DNA of 64,000 nt, from NCBI RefSeq assembly GCF_019100565.1, contig NZ_JAHRID010000002.1, forward strand, positions 474,850 to 538,849, in the 5' to 3' direction. Below the pieces are notes generated by a model, which did no database searches, was not told the origin of the DNA, and worked only from the letters and a program-made list of their open reading frames with translations. How positions within the stretch are numbered: the first letter of the stretch is position 1; each line of letters opens with the position of its first letter. The translations under genes were made by a program, and so were the position numbers. This DNA is from Arsukibacterium indicum. GTDB lineage: Bacteria; Pseudomonadota; Gammaproteobacteria; Enterobacterales; Alteromonadaceae. Shown here piece after piece: positions 35,357 through 44,319 of the stretch.

Positions 35357-35751
35357 CGTTGTGTACCCGTTCTGTCGTCAATTTCACTGCGCTTGCTACC
35401 AAAAGCCAGCACCAACGCTGATATGTTAAATGTTAAAATAACCGTCTTGAAAATTAAGATCCCCAATTGGTTTATACCAAGAAAACTGACCAGCAGCGCA
35501 AGCAATACAACCAGTACCATAATGATTACAAACGCGAGCAGATTAAAACCGTTAACATGACTAATTTTAACCAGGGCTTTGCTAAACAGCCCATACGCTA
35601 ATAAAAGACCTAAAACGGCAGAAATAAGATATGACATCATCGAGAATACTGATGGCTGAGCAGCACCTGCAAAAAGCTCAACGACATAAAAGGTCACCGG
35701 TATAACAACCAGTAACGTCCAAAACCACTGCCTGGCTGATAAATCTTTCAT
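35353..35751 (-). CDS. Four-helix integral membrane protein of unknown function
   Basis: A 132-residue hydrophobic protein with four predicted membrane helices (about 9-28, 35-57, 66-90, 96-118) and a charged C-terminal tail (SKRSEIDDRTGTQR). I recognise no family. AAGGAG precedes the ATG at the right distance. It overlaps the DUF2945 gene by four bases, which suggests a shared role, but the sequence does not show what it transports or senses, if anything. Confidence 0.7.
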   Translation of the reverse strand: MKDLSARQWFWTLLVVIPVTFYVVELFAGAAQPSVFSMMSYLISAVLGLLLAYGLFSKALVKISHVNGFNLLAFVIIMVLVVLLALLVSFLGINQLGILIFKTVILTFNISALVLAFGSKRSEIDDRTGTQR

Positions 35752-36067
35752 CTTATTCTCCTTAATTTATGTAGCAGAACTTTCTTTGCGCTTTTTAGTT
35801 AACTGAGTCTATTCTTGCACCTTAATGTAAATAAAGTATTTTTAAACTGCAGGGCTTTTATTTCATTAGCTTTTGACTTGCTCCCGTCAGGTGCATCGAA
35901 AAGTACCAAACACCGTTACATTATGCATAAATCGCTCTGCTTTTGGCGATTTTCTGAGCGCCAGCATGTTGTTGTCAGCGTTAACTGCGTAAGTCATTTG
36001 CCCGGCACCGTGGTTTGTTAGTATGCTGACAGCTTGAAGAAGACGCTGCTGGGGTTGGAGAAACAAC
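35752..36067. other. Divergent intergenic region before the corA/zntB-like gene
   Basis: 316 bases between divergent genes. The left part, adjacent to the four-TM gene, is AT-rich and should hold its promoter. On the minus strand TGCTACATAA about 15-25 bases before the ribosome site resembles an extended or stress-type -10, without a clear -35. The right part contains a loose inverted pair, CGCTC and GAGCG (about 35931-35960). I saw no RNA gene or convincing open frame. Confidence 0.4.
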
Positions 36068-37030
36068 ATGATTTTAATCAATTATTTTGAGCCGGAAACC
36101 AATAACTGGCAAACAATTAGTTTTGCCAGGTTGCCCCAGCAACTAAGTGCCGATGCCAGGGTTTGGCTTAATCTGAACGAAGCGACCCCCGAGGAAATCC
36201 AACAGGTGCTGCAACGTTTTGCGGTTTCTCCTACTCTGGCTGAAGACTTCAGCCGCCAGCGCCACCCTCCAAAACTGGAAACACAACCTGAAATCAGCCT
36301 GCTTATTTTGCGAGGCTATGCCGACCCTGATTTCAGCGAATATACCAGCAGTGCTCAGGTTAACTTGTTATACTCTAAGCAGGTTTTAATAAGTTTGGTG
36401 CGATGCCACAGCCCGTCTCTGCTGGCACAACTTACCCCCGAAATTGTTACCATGCAAAACCAGAACCTGTCCGATTGGGTAAAACACTTTATTTTGACAG
36501 TCTCGGGAAGTTATCTGGAAAAGCTGATTGCCTTTGAGGACGAGTTAAGCGAACTGGAAGACAATATGCTGCAGCGGGGCAGCGACGAGCAAATGGCGTT
36601 AATGATGCGTTACCGCTCTGTGCTTCGCAAAATAAACCGCAATCTGGCATACCAGAAAGATATTTTCGCTGATGCGCTTTATGAAGAGAAAAGCCCGTTG
36701 TTAAACCAGTTCAGCGCGCCGGATGTTCGTGATTTTTATGAAAAGTTCGAGCGGCTACATAGCATGACCGATTTATACTACGATCAACTCAGCGATTTGG
36801 TAGAGGGGTACATGTCTACCACGTCGCACCAGATTAACGAAAGAATGAAAGTGCTTACCATGGTAAGTACGATATTTATACCACTGACCTTTATTGCCGG
36901 TTTGTACGGGATGAACTTTGTTAATATACCCGAGTTGGCAAACCCTAATGGTTACTTTTATGCGTTATTGGCCATGGCCGTGCTGGGAGTAGGCGGCCTG
37001 CTCTGGTTTAAGTTTAAAAACTGGTGGTAA
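36068..37030 (+). CDS. CorA-family divalent metal transporter (ZntB-like)
   Basis: A 320-residue inner-membrane channel subunit of the CorA/ZntB family. A soluble alpha-beta N-terminal domain and a long stalk helix precede two C-terminal membrane helices (about 260-282 and 293-315). The channel motif Gly-Met-Asn is present in YGMNFVNIPEL between them, followed by an acidic loop. CorA proteins import magnesium or cobalt and ZntB transports zinc with protons. The N-terminal part looks more ZntB-like, but I cannot be sure. GGAG lies before the ATG. An mgtE gene follows 12 bases later, so magnesium transport is a reasonable theme. Confidence 0.88.
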   Translation: MILINYFEPETNNWQTISFARLPQQLSADARVWLNLNEATPEEIQQVLQRFAVSPTLAEDFSRQRHPPKLETQPEISLLILRGYADPDFSEYTSSAQVNLLYSKQVLISLVRCHSPSLLAQLTPEIVTMQNQNLSDWVKHFILTVSGSYLEKLIAFEDELSELEDNMLQRGSDEQMALMMRYRSVLRKINRNLAYQKDIFADALYEEKSPLLNQFSAPDVRDFYEKFERLHSMTDLYYDQLSDLVEGYMSTTSHQINERMKVLTMVSTIFIPLTFIAGLYGMNFVNIPELANPNGYFYALLAMAVLGVGGLLWFKFKNWW

Positions 37031-37042
37031 TAAGGATTTACA

Positions 37043-38392
37043 ATGGCAGAAAACCCGCTACTGGATATTGAGGATATTGTCCGCGGCAGCTTTACTGATG
37101 AAGACAGCAGCTCGCTGATCGAAAAAATCAGTCAGCTGGAGCCGGAAGAAATTGCCCTGGTGTTGGAGGCAATGCCAGTTGAACAACGGGTTAGTACCTG
37201 GCTAGACCTGCACCCGGACGATCAGGTTGCGGCCCTCACTTACATGCGGGTTGATGCCCGGGACAATATCTTTAAACAGCTTGATGAGCAGCAACTGCGT
37301 ACCCTGGTCGAAGGGATGGAAGTTGACGACTTGATTGAGTTGCTGGATGAATTACCACAACGGATCTACAACTATGCCTGTTCGCGACTGGATGCAAGCC
37401 AGCGCAGCTGGTTAGAAACAGCATTAACCTATGGTGATGATCAGTGCGGTCGGTATGCAGATCATGACTTACTGATCATTAATAAAAATGCCAAGGTTCG
37501 GGATGCCATCAGGATGTTTCGTAAGCTGGCCGACGATTCGGAATATCAGGACGCACTGTTTGTTATTGACCGAACTGGTCGTTATGCCGGGCTGGTGCAT
37601 GCAACCGCCCTGCTTGGCCAGCCCAGCCATTTACCTGTTGAAAATTTTCTGGATAAAGACGCACCGCTGGTAAGGGGTGAAATGGAGCTGGAACAAGGCT
37701 CTGATATCGTTTCCCGCTCTGGTTACACTGCATTAGCAGTGGTGGATGCTGATGATAAACTGCTTGGCCGCTTGTCCATAGGTGAAGCATTGGAGAACGT
37801 CCGCCGAGCGCTGGAGAGCCAGTTTATGCATACGGCCGGTCTGGATGAAGAGGAAGATTTATTTGCACCGGTATTTGACAGCGCTAAGCGGCGCGCCTTA
37901 TGGCTTGGTATTAATCTGTTAACGGCCTTTCTGGCTGCCTGGACTATCGGTTTGTTTGAAGCCACCTTGCAGCAGGTTGTGGCACTTGCTGTATTAATGC
38001 CTATTGTTGCCAGCATGGGCGGCATTGCTGGCAGCCAGACTTTAACCCTGATGATCAGGGGTTTAGCACTTGAACAGATAACCCCGCAAACTTACCTTAT
38101 GCTGTTTCGAAAAGAGCTGGGCGTCGGTGCTATCAACGGTGTGTTGTGGGCATTAGTTATTGCCGTTATTACTTACTTCTGGTTTGGTGACTGGATTATT
38201 GGCTCAGTTATTGGCCTTGCCATTGTTATTAATATTATTGCGGCAGCCATATCCGGGGTATTTATCCCGATCTGGCTGGAAAAGCTGGATATTGACCCCG
38301 CGCTGTCGGGCTCTGTAATTCTGACCACGGTAACGGATGTTGTTGGCTTTTTCGCCTTTCTGGGCCTGGGCTCGTTGTTTTTATTGGCTTAA
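37043..38392 (+). CDS. mgtE: Magnesium transporter MgtE
   Basis: A 449-residue magnesium channel. The N-terminal superhelical domain (about 20-125, with repeats such as EEIALVLEAMPVEQRV) is followed by a CBS pair (about 130-250) that senses cytoplasmic magnesium. Five membrane helices occupy about 285-449, including the pore region LMPIVASMGGIAGSQTLTLMIR. It shares an apparent operon with the CorA-type gene. AAGGA precedes ATG at good spacing. The CBS pair is somewhat diverged, but the domain order is complete. Confidence 0.93.
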   Translation: MAENPLLDIEDIVRGSFTDEDSSSLIEKISQLEPEEIALVLEAMPVEQRVSTWLDLHPDDQVAALTYMRVDARDNIFKQLDEQQLRTLVEGMEVDDLIELLDELPQRIYNYACSRLDASQRSWLETALTYGDDQCGRYADHDLLIINKNAKVRDAIRMFRKLADDSEYQDALFVIDRTGRYAGLVHATALLGQPSHLPVENFLDKDAPLVRGEMELEQGSDIVSRSGYTALAVVDADDKLLGRLSIGEALENVRRALESQFMHTAGLDEEEDLFAPVFDSAKRRALWLGINLLTAFLAAWTIGLFEATLQQVVALAVLMPIVASMGGIAGSQTLTLMIRGLALEQITPQTYLMLFRKELGVGAINGVLWALVIAVITYFWFGDWIIGSVIGLAIVINIIAAAISGVFIPIWLEKLDIDPALSGSVILTTVTDVVGFFAFLGLGSLFLLA

Positions 38393-38442
38393 TCTTTGCC
38401 GGGCACTTGCATCATATTTAACTGATTTTATACGGAGAACGC

Positions 38443-39360
38443 ATGAAAATTGCGATACTATCGCGAAATGCCGAACTGTACTCGACCAAAAGGCTGGTAG
38501 CCGCAGCCGAAGCAGCTGGCCATCAGGTTCAGGTTATCGATCCGTTAATGTGCTATATGAACATTAACCGTACAAATTCGTCTATTCACTATAAAGGAGA
38601 GGTACTGGACGGTTTTGATGCCGTTATTCCGCGTATTGGTGCCTCTATCACTTTTTATGGCACCGCGGTGTTACGTCAATTTGAAATGATGGGCGTGTAT
38701 TCACTGAACGAATCAGTCGCTATTGGCCGGGCCCGTGATAAATTACGCTCTATGCAGTTACTGGCACGTCAGGGCATCGGTTTGCCAATAACCGGTTTTG
38801 CAGACAAGCCCGGCGATATTCCTGATTTAATTGATATGGTGGGCGGCGCCCCGCTGGTAATTAAATTGCTTGAGGGTACCCAGGGCATCGGTGTGGTGCT
38901 GGCAGAAACCCGCACCGCAGCCGAGAGCGTGATTGAGGCCTTTATGGGTCTTAATGCCAATATTCTGGTGCAGGAATATATACAGGAAGCTAAAGGGGCA
39001 GATATCCGCTGCTTTGTAGTCGGCGACAAAATTGTTGCTGCGATGAAACGCCAGGCAAAAGAAGGTGAGTTTCGTTCAAACCTGCATAGGGGCGGCTCTG
39101 CCACCGTGGTGCGCTTAACCCCCGAAGAGCGCAGCACCGCCGTGCATGCCGCTAAAACCATGGGTTTAAATGTGGCTGGGGTAGATTTGCTGCGTTCAAA
39201 CCATGGTCCGGTGGTGATGGAAGTAAACAGCTCGCCGGGCCTTGAAGGCATTGAAAGTGCAACCGGTAAAGATGTCGCTGGCTTGATTATCGGCTTTTTA
39301 GAAAAAAAAGTGGCAGCCCATAAAACCCGGCGTAACGCTAAAACAAAAGGAACAGGTTAA
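38443..39360 (+). CDS. rimK: RimK-type ATP-grasp glutamate ligase
   Basis: A 305-residue ATP-grasp enzyme that adds glutamates to the C-terminus of ribosomal protein S6. It starts [19 protein letters not shown] and has the family blocks [47 protein letters not shown] and [14 protein letters not shown] (metal-binding Asn/Glu). The C-terminal basic tail [12 protein letters not shown] is typical. The stop shares one base with the start of an AstE-like gene, a pairing seen in relatives. An upstream rimB gene, found in some pseudomonads, is absent. Confidence 0.93.
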   Translation: MKIAILSRNAELYSTKRLVAAAEAAGHQVQVIDPLMCYMNINRTNSSIHYKGEVLDGFDAVIPRIGASITFYGTAVLRQFEMMGVYSLNESVAIGRARDKLRSMQLLARQGIGLPITGFADKPGDIPDLIDMVGGAPLVIKLLEGTQGIGVVLAETRTAAESVIEAFMGLNANILVQEYIQEAKGADIRCFVVGDKIVAAMKRQAKEGEFRSNLHRGGSATVVRLTPEERSTAVHAAKTMGLNVAGVDLLRSNHGPVVMEVNSSPGLEGIESATGKDVAGLIIGFLEKKVAAHKTRRNAKTKGTG

Positions 39361-40409
39361 TGACAAGCCGGGCTGCGTTTACTCTGGGTGGCGATAAAAT
39401 TGCCGCCGGTAGCAGGGCGGTGGTTGATATCCCCTTCGGCAAGCTATACACCCATACCGAACTGAATATTGGGGCACATGTTATTCATGGCCGTCAGGAC
39501 GGGCCGGTATTACTGATTGCCGCCGCCTTGCATGGCGATGAAATTAATGGCGTGGAAATTTGCCGACGCTTACTTAAACTGCCGCGCCTAAACCGGATCA
39601 AGGGCACATTGATCGTGGTGCCCATTGTCAATACCTACGGTTTTGTCCAGCAATCACGTTACCTGCCCGACCGTCGTGATTTGAACCGCAGCTTTCCCGG
39701 CAGCGAAAAAGGCTCGCTCGGCAGCCGTATGGCCTTTCAGTTTACCGATAAAATTCTTAAATGCTGTACCCATGCTATTGATCTTCACACCGGTGCCATT
39801 CACCGGGCCAATCTGCCACAGGTGCGGGCCAGCGCTAAAGATAAAACCGCGCTGAGAATGGCAGAGGTGTTCAATGCCCCGGTAATTATCAAAGCCGCCA
39901 GTCGCGATGGCACTATGCGGGGCACCGCCAACAACCTTGGCATTCCAATTTTATTGTACGAGGCTGGTGAAGCACTGCGCTTTGACGAGCAATCAATAAA
40001 AATTGGCGTCAGGGGTATTGTTAACGTGATGCAGGATTTAGGCATGCTAAGCGGCAAAACCAAGGCGCCGAAAAACCGCTCGGTATTCTCAAAGAAAAGC
40101 AGCTGGGTACGGGCTGAACACGATGGCATTGCCCGTTATTATGTAACCTTGGGCCAAACCGTAAAAACCGGTGATGTCATGGCGCATATTTACTCACCCT
40201 ACTCTGACTTTGAAGTCGCTATTGAGGCAACATTTGATGGTGTGGTAATTGGCCGCAACAACCTGCCATTGGTTAATGAAGGTGAAGCATTATTTCACGT
40301 GGCGGAAGTCAGTTCGCTGGACGAGGCTGAGAAAACGCTGGACGCAATAAGCGATGAAGTCGACAACGCTATGCCGGCAGCGCTTCGCGACGAATATGGC
40401 GTGGTATAA
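39360..40409 (+). CDS. Succinylglutamate desuccinylase / aspartoacylase family protein
   Basis: A 349-residue zinc-dependent M14-like hydrolase. LIAAALHGDEINGVEI carries the first zinc His and Glu, and AIDLHTGAIHRAN carries the other zinc His; RDLNRSFPG supplies the substrate arginine. The C-terminal 90 residues form a lipoyl-like beta domain (DGIARYYVTLGQTVKTGDV). In family terms it would remove an acyl or glutamyl group. Because it is coupled to rimK (TAATG overlap), a role in trimming or recycling polyglutamate tails is an attractive but unproven idea. Confidence 0.88.
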   Translation: MTSRAAFTLGGDKIAAGSRAVVDIPFGKLYTHTELNIGAHVIHGRQDGPVLLIAAALHGDEINGVEICRRLLKLPRLNRIKGTLIVVPIVNTYGFVQQSRYLPDRRDLNRSFPGSEKGSLGSRMAFQFTDKILKCCTHAIDLHTGAIHRANLPQVRASAKDKTALRMAEVFNAPVIIKAASRDGTMRGTANNLGIPILLYEAGEALRFDEQSIKIGVRGIVNVMQDLGMLSGKTKAPKNRSVFSKKSSWVRAEHDGIARYYVTLGQTVKTGDVMAHIYSPYSDFEVAIEATFDGVVIGRNNLPLVNEGEALFHVAEVSSLDEAEKTLDAISDEVDNAMPAALRDEYGVV

Positions 40410-40422
40410 GATTGCCAGTTGT

Positions 40423-41181
40423 TTAGTTTTTCTCGGTGACTACGTCATACTGGCTTAACAACGGTACCCGCTGTTGCAGGCTGGTTTCAATCTCATCCAG
40501 TTCCCGCATCCGCTGACAAAAAAGTGCCGACTTTGCTTCAAGCTCAATAACTTTTTCATCCAGCCCAAAGCTGATGTTATCAACCAGTTGCTCTACCGAC
40601 TCCAGCCCCTGGCTGTCAGTACGCTCAAAGTTGCTGTCAGACTGGCGCAGCGCATCACGCAATGCGCCCCACACAGCGCCAACAGTATGGCGGGCAAGAT
40701 TACTTAACTGCGGTTTTAATTCCTGGTTTAAGAAGTGATCAATTTCGTTCAGGCTTTGTGGCGCCAGATAAAAGAATTCGCCGGTCCGAACAAAGCGCGA
40801 CATAAACTGAAAAGTGGTTTCCCGGATGACGGCCTGCCATTCCGCCTGTTGTGACTTACTTCCCAGGCCAGACAACATCGATTCGATACTCGACAGTCCC
40901 ACTTCCACGCCATCTACAGCAATCGTAACAATTTCAGGAACAAACTTACGTAAGCCCTGACTGTATTGTTCAAGCAGTTCAGTATCTTCTGCGGTTAAAT
41001 GCACCCATTCACCCGCCACAAATAGCTGCCGATCATTGTTAATCTGGACATAGGTACGGGTATTTTGCATAAACCGGATATGATCTGGCGCGATCAATAA
41101 CCCATACCGAAACGCCATATTACAATCGGCAGCCGCAGCCGACGATAAACACAGTAACGCCATCAGCAGTATAGCTTTCAC
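40423..41181 (-). CDS. yggN: YggN family (DUF2884) exported protein
   Basis: A 252-residue periplasmic protein with a signal peptide (KAILLMALLCLSSAAAADC). The body matches DUF2884/YggN, with a beta-rich N-terminal part (PDHIRFMQNTRTYVQINNDR then LFVAGEWVHLTAEDTELL) and helices toward the C-terminus. Its role is unknown. I start at GTG 41181 because it places the signal peptide at the very N-terminus and AAAGAG precedes it; GTG 41202 is the alternative. It converges with the AstE-like gene, 13 bases apart. Confidence 0.82.
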   Translation of the reverse strand: MKAILLMALLCLSSAAAADCNMAFRYGLLIAPDHIRFMQNTRTYVQINNDRQLFVAGEWVHLTAEDTELLEQYSQGLRKFVPEIVTIAVDGVEVGLSSIESMLSGLGSKSQQAEWQAVIRETTFQFMSRFVRTGEFFYLAPQSLNEIDHFLNQELKPQLSNLARHTVGAVWGALRDALRQSDSNFERTDSQGLESVEQLVDNISFGLDEKVIELEAKSALFCQRMRELDEIETSLQQRVPLLSQYDVVTEKN

Positions 41182-41221
41182 AACAGCAATCTCTTTAAAC
41201 ACACTTGTACAGCCTAATAGA

Positions 41222-41262
41222 TACCCGCCGCAATAACACTGCTTTGTGCCGCATGGCGGGTA
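41222..41262. repeat. Inverted repeat between yggN and fapA genes
   Basis: TACCCGCC (41222-41229) and GGCGGGTA (41255-41262) are exact reverse complements 25 bases apart. They lie in the 117-base gap downstream of fapA and upstream of yggN on the same strand. No T tract follows, so it could be a weak terminator, an RNA processing site or nothing. Confidence 0.3.
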
Positions 41263-41298
41263 CTGTTTGTCGCGAATCAGTAATTACAGCGGCTTATT

Positions 41299-42957
41299 TT
41301 ACAGTGGTTCAATAGAAGGATGTCCGTCAACTAATACCACTTTGGAGGGGCCGTACTCACGCCGGCTTCTGACCTGCTCTTTACCGAAATGAATTTCAAC
41401 GGCGGAAAACAATTGCTGGCGCACCACTATCAGTAACTCTGCCAGCTTTTCCTGACGTTGCGCTTCCAGAATTTTAATGTCGTTAATCAAAGATACCGCC
41501 AGCTCTTTATGCTCGTCAAACTTAGCAACCAGTTCCATCCGGCGCATTTCAATCTGGGCATTACCTTCTATTTTTTTCAGTTTTTCAAGCTGCTGTCTCA
41601 GGTCTTCCATTTCAGTCCGTTCAGCGGCTACACTGGCCCGCAATACCTCTTGCTTTTCAACAATCGGATCAAGCTGTCTGTTCAACTTAACCTGGACAGC
41701 ACTGCTGGACGGCGCGCCGAGGTTGCCACAGAACAGGCCCTGATCCAGATAAAAATAGCCGCCTACTAATTTACCGTTAGGGTTATCTTCCGGCCCGGCA
41801 TAAACAATTGCAGCTTCTACTGCACAGTGCATAAGTTGCTTACTGACATACAAGTTGCCACCACAGCTGATCCGGCTGTATTGCGCCAGATTACACTGAA
41901 TATCACCGCCGGCTTTGAGCTCGGTACTGTATTCACTTTGCTGATCTGCCTGGGCCAGTTGATGGCCGATAACTGAGCCACTAATGGTAATGTCACCACC
42001 GGCTTCAATTAATGTGCCTTCTACCATGCCTTTAACAAAAACATTGCCGCCCGCAACCACTTTCATGCCTTCGGTAACATTCCCCGTCACCACCACCGAG
42101 CCCCGAAACACAATGTGGCCCGTGGCAAGGTCTACGTTTTTAACGGTAAACACTTCATCTACCGTTGCTCCGGCGTCTATCACCCGCGGTAAGCCATCCC
42201 GGGCAGCTAGCAGCAAATCGCCATCAGCGGGGGCCAGTTCAACCCCTTCACCAAGTTGCCATTCCAGGTGCAGTCCGGGTGTGGCAGGAATCATTTCCCC
42301 GTTGACCAACATACCAGCCACGCCGGGCGTTGGTGGGTGCCGGCGCATAATAGCTTCACCGGTTCTGATGGCTGGAATCACTCCAAAATCACGCAAATCA
42401 GCCTTTTCGTCGGTTTTTACAACAGGTCGGTTTCTACGACTTGCCATTTCAGCCAATAGCGGTTCAAAGCGGGAATTAGCGCCCGGTACCATCGCCCGCC
42501 CGCGGGCAATCAACAGTTTTACTTTACTGCCAGGCTCCGCTTTTGCAGCATAAGACACCAGCTTTATAATTTGTTCTTTGCTAAAACCAAATACAATTCC
42601 GTTGGCCTGCGCACTTTTCACCAGATCGTTGGCTGAGACAGGCGCACCGCCCCAGGCCGCTGTTATAATGGCTGTTGCCATCATTTTGTCTTCGCTTATA
42701 TCGAAAGTAAGTTCAGCATCACGCTTTTCTGCAATTCGATAGCTCAGTTCCTTGCTGTTTTCTGCCAGCAGGTTTTCTTTGATTTTTTGCTGAATTTGCT
42801 GATATTCAACCAACAGGTTGGTAAGTTGGTCTTGCAGCACCAGACACCGTTCATAACCATTATTATTAATATGTTGCTGAATTTCGGCGGCACTGATGGC
42901 ATTTAACGAGACGGGCACCGTTATTTTTATTGTGTTATTGTGCTCTGAAAATTGCAT
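41299..42957 (-). CDS. FapA family protein (DUF342)
   Basis: A 552-residue cytoplasmic protein. The middle region (about 200-390) is a right-handed beta-helix of the DUF342/FapA type with many repeated Gly-Asn/Gly-Asp turns (FRGSVVVTGNVTEGMKVVAG, NVFVKGMVEGTLIEAGGDI). A C-terminal coiled coil (about 415-500) follows. Family members have been tied to flagellar assembly, polar localisation or surface sensing; the exact job is unsettled. No membrane segment is visible. The gene stands alone with its own ATG at 42957. Confidence 0.85.
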   Translation of the reverse strand: MQFSEHNNTIKITVPVSLNAISAAEIQQHINNNGYERCLVLQDQLTNLLVEYQQIQQKIKENLLAENSKELSYRIAEKRDAELTFDISEDKMMATAIITAAWGGAPVSANDLVKSAQANGIVFGFSKEQIIKLVSYAAKAEPGSKVKLLIARGRAMVPGANSRFEPLLAEMASRRNRPVVKTDEKADLRDFGVIPAIRTGEAIMRRHPPTPGVAGMLVNGEMIPATPGLHLEWQLGEGVELAPADGDLLLAARDGLPRVIDAGATVDEVFTVKNVDLATGHIVFRGSVVVTGNVTEGMKVVAGGNVFVKGMVEGTLIEAGGDITISGSVIGHQLAQADQQSEYSTELKAGGDIQCNLAQYSRISCGGNLYVSKQLMHCAVEAAIVYAGPEDNPNGKLVGGYFYLDQGLFCGNLGAPSSSAVQVKLNRQLDPIVEKQEVLRASVAAERTEMEDLRQQLEKLKKIEGNAQIEMRRMELVAKFDEHKELAVSLINDIKILEAQRQEKLAELLIVVRQQLFSAVEIHFGKEQVRSRREYGPSKVVLVDGHPSIEPL

Positions 42958-43064
42958 GTAGGTAGTCTGCCTGAACTACGACAAAAGTATTATGCTTAAT
43001 GAACCAAATATCAGGCAGAAAGGCAAGCCCTTACTGCATTTCAGGGCCTTAGAAGCTAAAAAAA

Positions 43065-43400
43065 CTAAATATAATTGTCCTGATGGATCCTAATAAACAA
43101 ATCTGTACCTTTCTTGCTGTAATCGACTTTATATTCTTTATTGTTTAATGCCTGCACAAATAATAAGGTTTTTGTTTCGCCGAATACGTCAGTACTGGAA
43201 ATATCGACAATTTCCATATAACGCTCTTTTGCCTCAACTTTATTGGTCGGTACCGTGTCCTGAAACATTTTTACGCCATGCCGGGTTATGATCAACGGCG
43301 GATCGTTATCATCATTGATTACAATTAAATCAAGTTTTTTATTTTTATGGATCAGGGTATTACGACCACTAACCAGAAATGCTTTATCGTAACTGTTCAT
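43065..43400 (-). CDS. Unknown 111-residue protein
   Basis: I do not recognise this small soluble protein. It is beta-rich by pattern (LIHKNKKLDLIVINDDNDPP, MEIVDISSTDVFGETKTLLF, EYKVDYSKKGTDLFIRIHQD), has no cysteine, signal peptide or membrane helix, and is charged throughout. AGGA lies seven bases before the ATG. It sits between fapA and a DUF2982 gene on the same strand, but gaps of 57 and 107 bases leave operon membership open. A small beta-barrel or PilZ-sized domain is possible, but no PilZ motif is present. Confidence 0.65.
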   Translation of the reverse strand: MNSYDKAFLVSGRNTLIHKNKKLDLIVINDDNDPPLIITRHGVKMFQDTVPTNKVEAKERYMEIVDISSTDVFGETKTLLFVQALNNKEYKVDYSKKGTDLFIRIHQDNYI

Positions 43401-43457
43401 GCACCGTCCTGCCAGAAAAGAGGTTTGGCTTATTATGATACACAGTCTTCGGTGTGT

Positions 43458-44123
43458 CTAGGTCGCTGTATTCTGTATTATTTGTAAGCGTGCGTTATTA
43501 ATTTGCCGGCAAAGCTCTACCGTCTGTTCAGCCGTAAGCGAACTGGGCACAAATAAGTCAAAGCCACTGGCCTGTGCCAGACGCTGCATTCTCTGACCAA
43601 AAACCGCTTTTATTCCACTGTAACGCTGGTTTGCTGTGGCAAAAATATCTTTCTCAGCAAGTAATTCACTGGCGCACTGGCCGCTGGCACAGCTTTGTTT
43701 AACGGCAGAAATAAACAATGGCCGCTGCTCTGTCATCAACCGCACGGCCAGCCGTAAGCCAAGTGATTGCAATACCGCGTCATAATCCGTTACTTTAAAG
43801 CCAATAAAAGACAAGTCCTGCTGTTCCAGTTGTGGCACAGCACAATACATAAAACTGCTCCATGGCAACAGCCAACTGCCATAACGATGGTAATAATGCA
43901 CGCCCTGTTCATCACATCTGAGAAAGTGCCTGGGCTCTGCCAGCTTGGCAAAACCCAGAAATACGGCCATTAAAGCGCCAATGTATGCCAACGCCAGCCA
44001 TAGAGTAAACTGCCCGGCAAACAACACAGTAAAGACGACCAGGCCCAGCAAGGCCCCAAGCCCCGACAATAATAAACGGGCGCCGCCCTGATGACTCGAC
44101 TGACTCACTAAAATAGGTTCCAT
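43458..44123 (-). CDS. DUF2982 family membrane protein
   Basis: A 221-residue protein with two adjacent N-terminal membrane helices (about 17-35 and 40-58) followed by a cytoplasmic domain of about 160 residues. The DUF2982-type pattern is AKLAEPRHFLRCDEQGVHYY with HRYGSWLLPWSSFMYC, and later RLAVRLMTEQRPLF. The function is unknown. The longer frame begins at GTG 44138; the ATG at 44123 directly follows a GGGGGGAG run, so the true start is uncertain between the two. Confidence 0.75.
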   Translation of the reverse strand: MEPILVSQSSHQGGARLLLSGLGALLGLVVFTVLFAGQFTLWLALAYIGALMAVFLGFAKLAEPRHFLRCDEQGVHYYHRYGSWLLPWSSFMYCAVPQLEQQDLSFIGFKVTDYDAVLQSLGLRLAVRLMTEQRPLFISAVKQSCASGQCASELLAEKDIFATANQRYSGIKAVFGQRMQRLAQASGFDLFVPSSLTAEQTVELCRQINNARLQIIQNTAT

Positions 44124-44186
44124 CTCCCCCCCTGGCACTGGTTCATTCTGGCCTTAGCGCCTTTAAACTCTCTGTACAGCAGCAAC

Positions 44187-44195
44187 TGTTATACT
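44187..44195 (+). promoter_or_regulatory. Extended -10 promoter candidate for RND pump 2
   Basis: TGTTATACT is an extended -10 element (TGn followed by TATACT) located 125 bases before the GTG start of the adaptor gene. No strong -35 lies at 16-18 bases upstream, which extended -10 promoters can tolerate. Confidence 0.35.
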
Positions 44196-44319
44196 GGATC
44201 AGGACAAAGTAGTCCGGAATACGACCAACGCCGCGGTGATTGCGATAACAGATCATCTGTTTCACCATTTAAAACATACAATACACTTAAAGAGTTTTCA
44301 TGCAGTAAACGGAGTCCTT

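Noticed and set aside
38769-39251. 160-residue minus-strand frame inside rimK
   Set aside because: Shadow of a clear ATP-grasp gene; no start signal or recognisable domain.
41222-41262. Inverted repeat as a rho-independent terminator for fapA
   Set aside because: Stem of eight with a 25-base loop and no T tract; kept only as a repeat.
41984-42553. 189-residue plus-strand frame opposite the FapA gene
   Set aside because: It is antisense to a strongly patterned beta-helix gene; the Ser/Pro/Thr-rich product is what the reverse of Gly/Val/Asn-rich repeats gives, and there is no ribosome site.
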